Shown here in pieces: positions 20,918 to 33,068 of a DNA stretch of 64,000 nt. The first letter of the stretch is position 1; the number at the start of each line of letters is the position of its first letter. Source of the stretch: Omphiscola glabra (Eukaryota > Mollusca > Gastropoda > Lymnaeidae); assembly GCA_964017045.1 (NCBI GenBank), contig OZ024797.1, positions 19,065,307-19,129,306 on the forward strand, read 5' to 3'. The notes beneath the pieces were generated by a model. That model saw only the letters and a program-made list of their open reading frames with translations. It was not told the DNA's origin and searched no databases. The position numbers and the translations under genes were made by a program.

Positions 20918-21692
20918 TTAATCCAAAATAAAGTCGACAGAACGTACAAATAAAAGCAACGATTACGCTAGTTAAGTTGAACAAGTGCGATAAAAGCATA
21001 CATCACATAGGTGGAGAAGTAGGATTACGCACGTATAGTTTGAAAAGAACGATTACAAAGTATCGGTGTCTAATTAAAAATAAATAAATGTTATCATAAA
21101 AGCGTTTCTCCTAAGACTTAACATTATGGATGGAATATCTGACTTTGGCGTACCCAGATGTTTTAGACTTGTTACTATAAATAATTTTTATATAAAACAA
21201 TTTTTAAAAAATGTTTTTAAAATTATTCTCTTTCTTCTTAAAACACTACTGCCCTGCATTGAGGCATGCTTCCATTAGGTGAGTTCACCGCCCCCCCCCC
21301 CCCCCCCCCCCGTTGCTTAAGAACACGACGCCCGTCCAATAACAGAATCCACACTACACCTGCCCTCGCCTTCCCCTCGCAATGTTGGTGGCAGCTAACC
21401 AGAAACAAAAAGCTGATCTCAACGCATGCTCGTCTGTAGATCATCTTCATGTGTACAGTCGGGTCTTTACGAGTGCAAGGTTCGAGACACTGGGTATCCG
21501 GTTCGCGGTTATTGGCACGCGTGAAAGTTGGTCACGCGGGGCTCAAAGTGACGGGCGCAGATCGATTCCGTATTAATTATTGACTTTTTAAATCTAAAAA
21601 AATGTTACACGTTTTGTATACAACACAACTACTGCGTGTCGTCGAATGATGCCGGGCAAAGCATGTGGGACATCATTAACCACACACGATCT
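20918..21692. other. Intergenic, contains a 22 bp poly(C) run
   Basis: No gene seen. An uninterrupted run of 22 C lies at 21291-21312, flanked by GTTCACCG and GTTGCTTAAG. Confidence 0.55.
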
Positions 21693-22010
21693 GCGTGACG
21701 CCATGCAGTACACAACTTCTGTGTGACGCCATGCAGTACACAACTTCTGTGTGACGTCATGCAGTACACAACTTCTGTGTGACGCCATGCAATACACAAC
21801 TTCTGTGTGACGTGGTATAAAAATACAACTTCTGTGTGACGTCATGCAAAGCACAACTTATGCAAGACGTCGTTTAAAACTACAACTTAAATGTGACGTC
21901 ACATATTACACTACGTCATACTAACTTCAGTGTGACGTCATATAAAATACCACTCCTGCGTCACGTCATATAATACTCAACGTTTGTATGACGTCATGTA
22001 ATACTACTTT
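21693..22010. repeat. 30 bp array with repeated CRE-like TGACGTCA sites
   Basis: The left units are clear 30 bp repeats (CTTCTGTGTGACGCCATGCA, then GTACACAA). The right units are degenerate but keep the (T)GACGTCA core. Perfect palindromic TGACGTCA sites occur at 21752, 21837, 21894, 21933 and 21989. Several near matches (TGACGCCA, CACGTCA) lie between. Whether any CREB/ATF protein uses them is unknown. Confidence 0.85.
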
Positions 22011-22384
22011 AGTGTTGGAACACGTAGTCCCGCTAATCCAAAAATGTCAAATTTGTTGTTTGAAAAGTAACGTTAGAAATATGAATGAACAGAGTGAGAG
22101 GGGGGGGAGATTTGGGGGGGGGGGGGAGAAAGACTGAGAGACACAGAGAGGGATTAAGAGAAAGAGGAACAGAAAGATGGAGGAAGAGGGGGCAACATGA
22201 ATTCTGAAATTAGAAAAGAGGGTGACCAAAAGAGAAAGACTAAAGTATGTGTGTTGATAGTCCGCCTCTAAACATCTCTGTTTCTTTCTCTGCCGTGTGA
22301 AGGATGTTTGTGTGGGTATATTGTAACAACGAACGCATCCGTAAATCGTGTGTGTACATGTTAATCTGATGACATAGGATGTCT
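22011..22384. other. Intergenic, G-rich low complexity
   Basis: No gene seen. GA-rich and poly(G) segments lie at about 22090-22190. Confidence 0.5.
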
Positions 22385-22800
22385 CAGTGTTACCGGGTGT
22401 GCTGTTACAATACAACTATCCGCCAGTGCTACCGGGTGTGCTGTTACAATACAACTATCTGCCAGTGCTACCAGGTGTGTTGTTACAATACAACTATCTG
22501 CCAGTGCTACCGGGTGTGTTGTTACAATACAACTATCTGCCAGTGCTACCGGGTGTGTTGTTACAATACAACCATCTACCAGTGTTACCAGGTGTGCTGT
22601 TACAATACAACTATCTGCCAGTGCTACCGAGTTTGTTGTTACAATACAACTATCTGCCAGTGTTACCGGGTGTGCTGTTGCAATACAACTATCCGCCAGT
22701 GTTACCGGGTGTACTGTTACAATACCAACTATCTGCCAGTGCTACCGGGTGTGTTGTTACAATACAACTATCTACCCGTGTTACCGGGTGTGCTGTTACA
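22385..22800. repeat. 39 bp minisatellite (about 11 units)
   Basis: Units of 39 bp containing TGTTACAATACAACTATCTG then CCAGTGCTACCGGGTGTGC. Because 39 is a multiple of three, three frames stay open, giving Cys/Tyr-rich and LPGVLLQYNY-type artefact proteins. There is no signal peptide or conserved flank to support a real product. Confidence 0.95.
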
Positions 22801-23507
22801 CCTGACTTTAAATAATATACTATGATATCATTTATAAATAAGACCGGTGTCACTACTGTATGAGTCTGTACATGTCTGTATATGTGAGTCTGATGTTGAA
22901 GATTATTGCTCATTTTACATTACAGACTTTTGACTTTAGACTATGTTCATAAAATTATTAACTTTGAAACTCCGATTTTTTTTTTTGTAAGGCTGTGACC
23001 CTGTAAACGTCTCAGCGCATGTGGGGGGGGGGGAGGGGGGAGGGAGGCCTCGCTCTTTTCAGTACATGTTCACCTCCCCATCCCAAAATCGCACCGCCAA
23101 GTTCCCATTAAGTGAGACAAGAGGACAAGCTTGACACTCCACACGACCGAAGCACTGGACAAATGACAGTAGGTCGCGGTATTCACACCTCGCCACCCGG
23201 CCCGTCAGAGATAGAGACCGCTCGGTGCAAAGTTATCACAGCGAGAAATCTATTCACTCGTCTGAAGGCAGTGGGTGATTTTCTCCTCTCGACTGCAGGT
23301 GATAATAAAATGATGACGAGTGATTAACTATTTAAAAAAAAAAAAATAATAATAATAAAGGAGGAGGGGGTCGAAAAAAAAAGTGGGGGGGGGGGGGGGG
23401 GGGAATCCGTTGATGTTAGTAAAAATGAAAGATATAAAGATTATTTCCTAGATGCAAAAAACACGTTGCGTCGATCATTTCATTTTTTATTTGTTCTGAG
23501 AGGTTGA
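22801..23507. other. Intergenic, poly(G) run
   Basis: No gene seen. A 19 bp poly(G) run lies at 23385-23403 after an A/T-rich simple repeat (23330-23360). A second G-rich run lies at about 23023-23046. Confidence 0.5.
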
Positions 23508-23982
23508 ACTGAAACTGGTGGCAATGTTGAACTGAATCTGGTGGCAATGTTGAACTGAAACTGGTAGCAATGTTGAAATGAAAATGGTAGCAATGTTGAA
23601 CTGAAACTGGTAGCAATGTTGAACTGAAACTGGTAGCAATGTTGAACTGAAACTGGTAGCAATGTTGAACTGGAACTGGTGGCAATGTTGAACTGGAACT
23701 GGTGGCAATGTTGAACTGAAACTGGTGGCAATGTTGAACTGGAACTGGTCGCAATGTTGAACTGGAACTGGTGGCAATGTTGAACTGAAACTGGTGGCAA
23801 TGTTGAACTGGAACTGGTGGCAATGTTGAACTGGAACTGGTGGCAATGTTGAACTGAAACTGGTGGCAATGTTGAAATGAAACTGGTAGCAATGTTGAAC
23901 TGGAACTGGTGGCAATGTTGAACTGAAACTGGTGGCAATGTTGAACTGAAACTGGTAGCAATGTTGAACTGGAACTGGTAAC
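23508..23982. repeat. 23 bp minisatellite (about 20 units)
   Basis: Units of 23 bp, core GCAATGTTGAACTGAAACTG then GT(G/A). The main variant is GGAACTG. The period is not a multiple of three, yet no frame contains a stop. All three minus-strand frames therefore stay open and repeat every 23 residues, giving artefact proteins up to 193 aa. Confidence 0.96.
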
Positions 23983-24039
23983 GGGCTTCATAATCAAGCT
24001 GAACTTTCATTCATATCTTTTCTTTGTCCAGTGTCAAAA

Positions 24040-24175
24040 CTAAGAGGTGTATAATGCCAATAAGAGGTGTATGATGCCACTAAGAGGTGTATAATGCCAC
24101 TAAGAGGTGTACAATGCCACTAAGAGGTGTATAATGCCACTAAGAGGTGTATAATGCCACTAAGAGGTTATAATG
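24040..24175. repeat. 20 bp minisatellite (about 7 units)
   Basis: Units TAAGAGGTGTATAATGCCAC, nearly identical. Confidence 0.93.
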
Positions 24176-24296
24176 CCGAGACTGTCAATAAACCTCAAAG
24201 GTTTTCTATCTCTCTCCCCCCCTCTCCCCACACACACACGTTTCCGTAACCCCACAGCCACATTCAGAGTGATCGGGATTTTTTTGATATGCTTTA

Positions 24297-24760
24297 AAAT
24301 AGGTTACCTTATTTAAAAATAGGTTAACTTACTTAAAAAATGTTGAGCTTACTTAAAAATAGGTTAACTTACTTATAAAATAGGTTAGCTTACTTAAAAA
24401 TAGGTTAACTTACTTAAAATAGGTTAGCTTATTTAAAAATAGGTTAACTTACTTAAAAGTAGGTTAGCTTACTTAAAAATAGGCTAACTTACTTAAAAAT
24501 AGGTTAGCTTACTTAAAAATCGGTTAACTTACTTAAAAATAGGTTAGTTTACTTAAAAATAGGTTAACCTACTTAAAAATAGGTTAGCTTACTTAAAAGT
24601 AGGTTAACTTACTTAAAAATAGGTTAGCTTACTTAAAAATCGGTTAACTTACTTAAAAATAGGTTAGCTTACTTAAAAATAGGTTAACTTACTTAAAAAT
24701 AGGTTTACGTATGTTAAAATAGGTTTACATATTTTAAAATAGGTTTACATATTTTAAGAC
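24297..24760. repeat. 20 bp minisatellite (about 23 units), alternating dimer
   Basis: Units AGGTTAACTTACTTAAAAAT and AGGTTAGCTTACTTAAAAAT alternate over much of the array, giving a 40 bp higher-order unit. The right end decays to AGGTTTACATATTTTAAAAT. Confidence 0.95.
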
Positions 24761-27700
24761 AGGTTTTACATACTGACATCCTTTGAAGGATTCAGCGAGC
24801 CTTCATAACTATTGTAAGATAGGAATCTTTTTAAATTGTATTTAGTATTAAGCAAATTTATAACGTGAGACCTCAAGGGAGCGGAAATATGTGATTTGGA
24901 GAAAAAATATATTAAAAACATTGAGATAGATTGAGATTTGAGAACCGTTGTTTCTATTAAAATACCAACATGCACAGTTTTAATGTCTCATCTTAAGGTA
25001 AGATAGTGTTGCGAAATTTAGGATGACCTCTGGTTCTGTAACTGTAGGCGACATCATGCTCCCTAAGACAAATTTCTCCCTCGCCGCGGGAGCAAGTCTC
25101 TCGGATCAAACAATGCTGCCTGGCTTTTATTTATTTTTTTGATAAGAAAACAACTGGGCATTTGTCACTGCTCGAGACTAACGTGAGCAAATTACAGTGC
25201 TGGTCGGGCTACCTTTTTTGGGGTCATGAAATATAAAGAAAACATGGGGGCTCGGAGTACCTTGATAGTCTCGGGCGAATGTGTCAGTCAGGCAACCCGA
25301 GACCTGAAAGGCACGAATTCCCGCGATAAAATTCGCTGTTCATTTCCTCCGAACTGAGGCTGCCCCGGGAGTCCGGTAAGCATGGCTGCATGTTAAAAGC
25401 ATCCCCCGGGTTGAGTTTTGGCGAGGGCACAAAGATAGGGTGACGCGGCGAGATTACACCGGAGCCCTCCCCCCCCCCCCCCCCCCCCGCAATATGATCT
25501 ACGAGGGCTTCTCCTTCTGAATGGAACGTCGGGGGCCACGGGGGAGTCCATTGAGGCCAGCGACAAATGACCCACCCGAGTGATGGTTTTCCACCACCGC
25601 AGCCTACACCAGCACACATGGCCCCTGTATTGTTGCCACAACCACAGGGCGTCACGCACCAGCTGGCAGTAGTACCACTGACTCCATCTTCCATCCCCCA
25701 CCCGACTCCACAACTTGTGTGTTGTCTAAAAAAAGCTCACCCCCCCCCCCCCATCCATCAACCCGTTACAGCTCGATCTGACGTCATAGCAGATCTGACC
25801 CTCGACCCAGTACATTTAAACAAAAAAATCCCTGACGGAGTGCGTTGAACAATGTTTCCATGGAGATATCTCACATGATTTAGAAGAGTGAGAGTAGGGG
25901 TCTGCACAGTGGTTGCCAGCCATGATCTACAGATGTAGCAGTCAGAACAGAATATACTGTTGTAGCAAAAATAGTAGTTTAAATGTCAACAGTTTGCAAT
26001 AGTCTATCACAAGTGTCGTTATTTCCAGGTTTCATTATACAGTTCCCGATACTCTATCACAAGTGTCGTTATTTCCAGGTTTCACCGTAGATCTCTCGCT
26101 TTCTAACATGATCTTAAATTCACCAATCAGCACTCAGTTGATTACTAATTATCAACTATTAAATTCTGAAGAATGGAAGTTGCCAAAATTGAAGTGGACA
26201 GTATTGGAGTAAACAGTTTTGGACAGCAGCATTTTAAACAGCAGGTTTTTTTTGTGTGGTTTTTTTTCTTCATATTTTAAGAGAAGTCATGGCAGAGAGG
26301 GCGTTCTGTCACATCTGCCTTCCTTGTCTACTGCCTGTAACTCCCCCTTCACCCCCGCCCTTGAAACATACAAATATTTACTTAGATGGGTCGTCAAACT
26401 AGTGACGCCTTTCTGGACAGCCAGGGACAAAAACAACGTGACCCCTTGACTGGGGGGGGGGGCAGCCGGCGGTGGACAGGGCGCAAACATTTTGACCACA
26501 CAGCGGAAATGTTTGGTGACTGTAGTTGGACAATCGCAGGCCAGGAAAGCAGACAGGCAGTGGACACTTTGTCAAGGAGATTGTTTGAAAAATCCAGAAT
26601 AAAGAAGTCTCGGTACTCTTGTTTGGACAGGGCTGCTACTACTATCTTAAACACCCAGCATCAATGCAAGTTAAATGATGACCATAGAGGCGAGAGGTTG
26701 TGATCAACAATCCAGTGACTTCCGGTTCAAATGTATCAGCAAATCGCCTACGCCAGAGACCAAACTGTAGGCGATTTTTATATATTTAAACTGAAGAAAA
26801 AATATGTTTTAAATTTAGCACCAGCGGGACTTCATCCCTTCCATCCGTACACCTGTCCAACCACCACAGGTAGTTCACCATTGGCGATCAATGCCTATTA
26901 TGTCCAAATACCCCTAGATAACCTAACCTTTTTCCTACCTTGTCGAACCACTACTTGGGAACTTTACATATCATGTCAACCACCACACCTATTACCTTAG
27001 GTAACTTTATCTTTTCCCATCATGCTCAACCACCCCGAGGTAATTTCACCATTGCCTACCACGTTCAACCGCACCTTGCCTACCGTGTTTAAACACCCCG
27101 AGGTGACTGCCGTTACCCATCTGGTCCACATACCGACCCCTTTTGTGAAAAAAAAGTGTGTGTTTTGGGGGGGGGGGTGACGGACCTAGACGTTATTTAC
27201 TCACACGGACGTGACGCACACAATGTGAGGCTGTCCGCCACTCATGTTTGTACACATCCCGGGACTCGGCCAATCCTCGGTCCCCTAACATCCACGAAAG
27301 CCTCAGGATAAACAGTATCTCTCTCTCGCGTCCTTCCGCTTGTCGCCGACTATGGCTTATAGAAGTTAAACTTTCAGAGGGGGTTTTTTTTTGGTGGCTG
27401 TGGGTGTGTGTGGGGTTGGGGGGGGGGGGAAGAGAAATAGAAGTTCTCAAGCTTTTCAGTGTTGGTCCGACAGGAATTTGAATATCGCAGCATGACCTTG
27501 GCCATTTTTAATTGATAATTTTGGGGGTGATTATTTTACGTTGTTTTACACTATTCGGATTTGTAGAGTCGACCGAGAGCGCAGTGATTGTAGCTCTGAC
27601 CACCATTTTAAGAATCACTGTTTTAAAACGTTGGTTCAAAAGTTTGATATATCGTATATATCTAATAATTAATAAAGTGAGAGAAAATGAAGTAAGTCTT

Positions 27701-28535
27701 AAATTGCGCCCCCCCCCCCCCTCTCCTTCCACGCCAAGGCCACATCTCCTGGCGCTATTTAATATTTTATTTTCTGACATGAAAAAAACGCGTGTAAGAA
27801 TTCAGCCCTCGTATAATGAATGACGTTAGAACATAACTTTAAGATCAAACCTTTTAAAGTCGGATCTCATTTCAACCAAGACAGTCTCACTTCATGAACC
27901 AGCCACGTAGCGCAAACACGGCCAGTGCCATCCTTACCCCCAGGACCCGGCGCAACTTTCCGCCATTCACGCCGTGCACAATGCCCTCGTCTATAAACAC
28001 GGCCCTCGAGGGCACGGCTCGGGGATTATACGGGAATCATCGATGACAAAGGGGGCAGCTCCTCACTATGGCCTCAACACTCGTCAAGTGAACGGGTCTC
28101 CATTACAATTTTTAGCTAACAGGTGAGAGACGAGTGACTTAATAAATATTTTTTTTTTTAAAACAAGAAACACAACGCCACCCTTGCACCCTTTCTTAAA
28201 AGCGCCCTTAAGCCCCCACCACCCTCATCCCATACCACGGGATAGAGACCATGGTCTATAAACGGGTGTTTTATTTGTTGGCATATCCTACAAACAGGTC
28301 CCACTCAAAATGTACAAACTTCAAGTCAGTAAGAACCGTAACACAATCTCTATCGCTTTGGATGACACAAGAGACACGCATACAGCAAACGAACATCACA
28401 TCACCCGCAATTGTTCATACAATATACATTTATTAATGCAGTTTGGCGTTGTCTATAAATTGAATAGGTAATAGGTATAATATGTAAAGCGTTTTTAGTA
28501 AACTTCCGAAATTGGTAACAATTTATAATATAGAC
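24761..28535. other. Longest array-poor region, no gene recognised
   Basis: Mixed AT- and GC-rich unique sequence. Contains a direct repeat of about 31 bp (CTATCACAAGTGTCGTTATT..., at about 26002 and 26052), a 20 bp poly(C) at 25469-25488, a poly(C) at 25740-25752, poly(G) near 26452, 27165 and 27419, and a degenerate TTCAACCACCCCGAGGTAA repeat (26850-27115). GC-rich pieces at 25270-25720 and 27890-28030 could be exons or promoters but show no recognisable protein. Confidence 0.4.
25469..25488. repeat. Poly(C) run, 20 bp
   Basis: Uninterrupted C20 between GGAGCCCT and GCAATATG. Confidence 0.95.
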
Positions 28536-28729
28536 CAGGCCTGCACAACTCAAAATGTAAGGCGGGTCGTAATACTTTATGAAAAACTTGTGCGGGCCGA
28601 AAGAAAAGAGGACAGGGGGGGGGGGGGTGCTATTCAGAAAATAATAACAATAAAGAATATTTCGTTACTTCGCGGGCCGCAAAGTGTGTCCTGGCGGGCT
28701 ACACGCGGGCCTTATGTTGTGCAGGCCTG
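28536..28729. mobile_element. hAT-like MITE with CAGGCCTGCACAAC termini (194 bp)
   Basis: Ends CAGGCCTGCACAAC and GTTGTGCAGGCCTG are perfect inverted repeats. Flanks ATATAGAC (28528-28535) and ATATAGAA (28730-28737) form an 8 bp duplication with one mismatch. Internal GCGGGCCG blocks and a poly(G) run are present. Non-coding. Confidence 0.92.
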
Positions 28730-29934
28730 ATATAGAATATACTTATTTCCACAAAAGATGTTATTTGGTATATTTTGAGTATATCTTTGAAAAGTATGGG
28801 GGAAGGGGAGGTTAGATTGAGCGGTAAAAACTTTGATGTTATGTAAAACATAATCGCTCTGTAGAGAAATTGAAATGCCGTCAGACAATACAGGAGGGCA
28901 GTTTGTACAAGCATGATCAAGTTATGGTGATGATTCCTCTGATAAAGTTATGGTAATGATTCCTTTGATAAAGTTATGGCCTGGTGATGATTACTTTGAC
29001 AAGTTTTCTACGTTTCGTACCTATGTCCTTTAAAACGCAAGCTCCGTTGCCACAGTCCGAGGGTCGGTTCAGCAAGCGCAGAAGGTGATATCACGAAATA
29101 GAGATATCCACACCACAAGAATACATGTGAGAGGGTTTAGAAGGGGTCGACTATAAATTGCGGCCTCTAGACAGCGGAGAAGTGGGGGACGGGGGTATCG
29201 AAAGGGGTGGGGGAGGGGAGGATATATATTGAAGAAAGGATTTAAAAAGAAACAAACTGGCTATGAATTGTGGACTACGTCAGCAATAAACCCTCTAATC
29301 AAATACTCAACAAACCAATAAACGTCAACACGATGAAACCTATACAAGTCACGTGATGCCATTAATCAATGTGTCGTCACTTTATGTAGCTTGTATGGGG
29401 GGGTGGCACAGTTTGGGGGAGGGAGGGAAGTGGTTTCGCGGTTTCTGCTAAACTTAAACCTCAGGTAAACAGAAGAGGAGAGCAAGAGAGAGAGAGAGAG
29501 AGAGATACATCAACGGTTCTCAGATTAGATTATAGGCCATCCAACAGTTCATATGTAACTGAGTTGTTCATAAGATAAGAGTGACCCAAAGCAAAGGTAC
29601 GCGGCCATGTATCCAAGGTACGCAGGTATACTATCCATGCCGCTGACAGTCGAAGACCGTCTTAAGCCCCAGACATGGTTGCCAAATCATCTGTACATGT
29701 TCGGAGAGTCCGCAAAAGTCTGACCATGTGTGACCCGTCCCTAAAAGTCCGTAGGATATGAGCGAAAGAAAGTCAACAGCTTTCCCATACTTCGCTTCAC
29801 TCAGTTCCTTTGAACTAACCCGATTGCAGTCTCCCCCCCCCCCCCCCCCCCCCCCGTTACCGAAATATATGCCCGTCAGATCTTTAGGATGTCTGTACAC
29901 AAAAATCTGTACACTAATCTATGAGTACTGTATA
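28730..29934. other. Intergenic, no gene seen
   Basis: Contains three short repeats around GATAAAGTTATGGTGATGATT (28915-28990), a GA microsatellite (about 29485-29505) and a 23 bp poly(C) at 29833-29855. Confidence 0.5.
29833..29855. repeat. Poly(C) run, 23 bp
   Basis: Uninterrupted C23, among the longest homopolymers in the window. Confidence 0.95.
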
Positions 29935-30140
29935 GTCATAGGAACACAATACAGATATATAGTCATAGGAACACAATACAAATATATAGTCATAGAAACA
30001 CAATACAAATATATAGTCATAGAAAAACAATACGAATAAATAGTTATAGAAACTCAATACAAATATATAGTCATAGAAAAACAATACTAATATATAGTCA
30101 CAGAAACACAATACAAATAGTTGACATATAGTCATAGAAA
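29935..30140. repeat. About 27 bp AT-rich minisatellite
   Basis: Seven to eight units around ATAGAAACACAATACAAATA then TATAGTC, moderately diverged. Confidence 0.9.
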
Positions 30141-30689
30141 CGCCGTACCGATGCATAAAGAAGACATTTTTTGGTACTTCAATTTTAATTCACTACAACA
30201 ATTATTATTATTCACACTTCCAATAAAACAAATGTTCTTTTGAATAAAAACTTTTAATTCGACGCAAAAATTATTAAACATATACATGATACATTATTTC
30301 ACATTTCCATTAAAACCAGTTAGTGTGGTGGAATCTCCAACGATCCTGTCCTGTCGGTTATTCAAGGATAAAATCATGTTATGGAAGTCAGCACATCGTC
30401 TGACAGCATTTATGATACCGTGTTGTTGTAGAAACAAGATACTACTGGTTTTATCGTGAACTAATGCAGAAAGTGCCAAAAAATTCACGGCGTCTACAAA
30501 AGCAGTTGTATTTATTAAACCGGATATAGCTGCATAGATTAGGATAGCAGTAATGATAATTTTTGCGGTGAATAAAAATTGAAGTACCAATGTTTTTAAT
30601 CTCCATAGATTCAATATGTATGCTTTTTTTCAAAATGTGTCCGTACATAATAATCTTATCATTGTTAAAAATGTGTTGGTCCGTTAAAA
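30141..30689. other. AT-rich intergenic, no gene seen
   Basis: A 106 aa minus-strand frame (30294-30614) is open but matches nothing I recognise and lacks supporting context. Confidence 0.45.
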
Positions 30690-30842
30690 AAAGCAATCAG
30701 TGGACCACATTTAAGACAGCTGTCAAGGTGGTGTCAAAAAGCAACCAGTGGACCACATTTAAGACAGCTGTCAAGGTGGTGTCAAAAAGCAACCAGTGGA
30801 CCACATTTAAGACAGCTGTCAAGGTGGTGTCAAAAAGCAACC
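30690..30842. repeat. 48 bp minisatellite (3 units)
   Basis: Three near-identical 48 bp units, containing AAAAAGCAACCAGTGGACCA then CATTTAAGACAGCTGTCAAG. Each unit holds the palindrome GACAGCTGTC. Very low divergence points to recent duplication. Confidence 0.95.
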
Positions 30843-31481
30843 ATGAGACCACAGTTCCCACGCCATTAAGGACTGAACATTTACCATTATCATTTGTTTC
30901 TCAACCTCATAACGATTCCACAGCTCGATTGTCGGAGTGATTACAAAATAAGCGTGCACACAACATAGACTGGTCAAGACATAGATTGGTCAAGACATAG
31001 ACTGGTGAAGACATGGACTGGTCAACCCCCCCCCCCCCCCCACACACACACAGAAAAAGGCTCTCCCGGCAATCTATTCATAAATATAATATACCTTATG
31101 GCCATGTTTCTAATTAAACAGTCATGCTGCTCAGAGTAACTTCATTGAAATCCCATTCGAACAAAATATTGGATACATTTTACAAACATAATGTAAGATG
31201 TTAATACCAATAAGTTAACTCAGATAGTACCTGCACTGCACGAGGTGTGGCAGTATGGAGGGTGAGTTATTTGAGCATCTCTTGGAACTCTCCAAACATT
31301 TAAGATTCGAATTGTTTATTGAAAGTCAGTTTAAACAGAACTTTATTTTTGGTTCAAATATTATTTTGTCCCCCACCCTAAAGACCTCCCAGTATTCCCT
31401 TGGCCCGCCATCCTTTGTTGTTTGTGCTGCACTTGTATGGGGTAACCTTGGTATGCCGAGAGAGAAAGAGAGATTTAAAGA
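30843..31481. other. Intergenic, no gene seen
   Basis: Four short repeats of GACATAGACTGGTCAA lie at about 30966-31025, followed by a poly(C)-(AC)n tract at about 31026-31050. Confidence 0.5.
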
Positions 31482-31554
31482 GATAATAATAATAAAGTTT
31501 ATTTGAAAATCACGCTTCATCCCCAAAGGCTCTAAGTGCGGTACAAAGTCAAAT
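31482..31554 (-). mobile_element. LINE/SINE 3' terminus with (TTA)n tail
   Basis: On the minus strand: GTACCGCACTTAGAGCC, then GGATGAAGCGTGATTTTCAA, then ATAAACTTTATTATTATTAT. The order 'GC-ACTT-GAGCC, GAAGCG, ATAAA, (TTA)n' is the usual 3' end of many invertebrate CR1/L2-type LINEs and their SINEs. Only the tail is present. Confidence 0.65.
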
Positions 31555-31621
31555 AGAGAAAAAGAGAGAGAGAAAGAGAGAGAGAGAAAAAGAGAGAGAA
31601 AGAGAGAGAGAGAAAAAGAAA

Positions 31622-31655
<34 letters not shown>

Positions 31656-31702
31656 AAGAGATAGAAAGGCAGAGAGAGATAGATAGAGAGAGAGAGAGAA
31701 GC
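31555..31702. repeat. Imperfect (GA)n polypurine tract
   Basis: Almost pure purine on the plus strand for about 140 bp. The antisense Ser/Leu-rich frames here are artefacts. Confidence 0.92.
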
Positions 31703-31979
31703 AGCCAAGTAAGGAAGAATTAGCCGGTATTTTTGTTCCACCCCATGCAAGACGTCGTAACACAGTGCTGGGACACAGGCACCTCTCGGGGCTATCCCGA
31801 GGGTTAAAAAGCGGTTTACATTTACACCCACCACAACCGTATCACTAGCCTGGCCCCGTCCCTGGCAACCCGATCTCTGGTTGTGATACCACTTAATGAC
31901 AACACGGGTATTCCACATTGTGTAGCTCCAACACATTTACACGAGACTAACGCGTCTTAGCTAATACCCGAGAAATGTT

Positions 31980-32146
31980 GACCGTAAGAGAAATGGTGTC
32001 CGAATGAGAAATGGTGTCCGAATGAGAAATGGTGTCCAAATGAGAAATGGTGTTCGAAAGAGAAATGGTGTCTGAATGAGAAATGGTGTCCGAATGAGAA
32101 ATTGTGTCGATATAAGAAATGGTGTCCGAATGAGAAATGGGTCCCT
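31980..32146. repeat. 18 bp minisatellite (about 9 units)
   Basis: Units around GAGAAATGGTGTCCGAAT with a few substitutions. Confidence 0.92.
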
Positions 32147-32704
32147 AAGGCTAATATTGTTATAGAATTTTTTAAAAACTCCTACAAAAATGATACTTTT
32201 TAAACGTTATTTCACAAGCAAGGTTCTCCTATTAATAAAGCAACTATAATGACACAACTTCAACTTTAATGACACCAATTCAACTGACATGAGTTCAAAT
32301 TGTGACATTCAGCAGATACGGTTCAATGAAGTTTAAAGATATCACAGTAGACAGATTCTGTGCAAGTTTCAGACCTCCGCTTAATGAGCTGGGCTCAGTT
32401 TGGGAGCGCTGCGACTAAAGGGGAAGTAGCTCGTGACTAGTGACATCTTATCTTAATCCCAAATGAAATTTTAATGGATCTATAATGTTTTAGGGTGTGT
32501 ACAAGTGTATGTGGTGCCAGTGTCGTGTGTGCGTGTCGGTCTGTGTGTGTGTGTGGGGGTGGGGTCTTTGTGATTATCTACTGAGATACGTGCCATGTGT
32601 CGGCTGCTCAGATTGAACTATTCTATCTTTTGGGTGGCTAGAGTAAAATAGACAAATAAAGATCTGGCCATTTATTTGGAAACTTCATTCATCCAGGACG
32701 AGTG
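32147..32704. other. Intergenic with short (TG)n
   Basis: No gene seen. A TG-rich microsatellite lies at about 32540-32556. Confidence 0.5.
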
Positions 32705-33068
32705 TATAAAGAGTTATTTCGAGTACATAACGAGTCATTTCGAGCATATAACGAGTCACTTCGAGCATATAATGAGTCATTTCGAGCATAAAGCGAGTCA
32801 CTTCGAGCATATAACGAGACATTTCGAATATATAACGAGTCATTTCGAGCATATAACAAGACATTAGAGCATATAACGAGTCATTTCGAATATATATCGA
32901 GTCGTTTCGAGCATATAACGAGTCATTTCGAGCATACGAGTCATTTCGAGCATATAACGAGTCATTTCGAGCATACGAGTCATTTAGAGCATATAACGAG
33001 TCATTTCGAGCATATAACGAGTAATTTCGAGTATTTAATGAGTCATTTCGAGTATATAACGGGTCATC
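32705..33068. repeat. 21 bp minisatellite (about 17 units)
   Basis: Units around ATAACGAGTCATTTCGAGCA then T. Several units have short internal deletions (CATACGAG). The unit carries near-palindromic TCGA. Confidence 0.93.

Noticed and set aside
22379..22825. Cys/Tyr-rich repeat protein (148 aa), possible secreted peptide precursor
   Set aside because: The 39 bp array accounts for it. There is no N-terminal signal sequence or dibasic cleavage pattern, and a second frame is equally open.
23416..24010. Three overlapping minus-strand frames of 142-193 aa (FQFNIATS-type repeats)
   Set aside because: A 23 bp repeat without stop codons keeps all three frames open. The product has no recognisable family.
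30294..30614. 106 aa minus-strand frame with hydrophobic stretches
   Set aside because: AT-rich chance frame with no recognisable family and no supporting neighbour.
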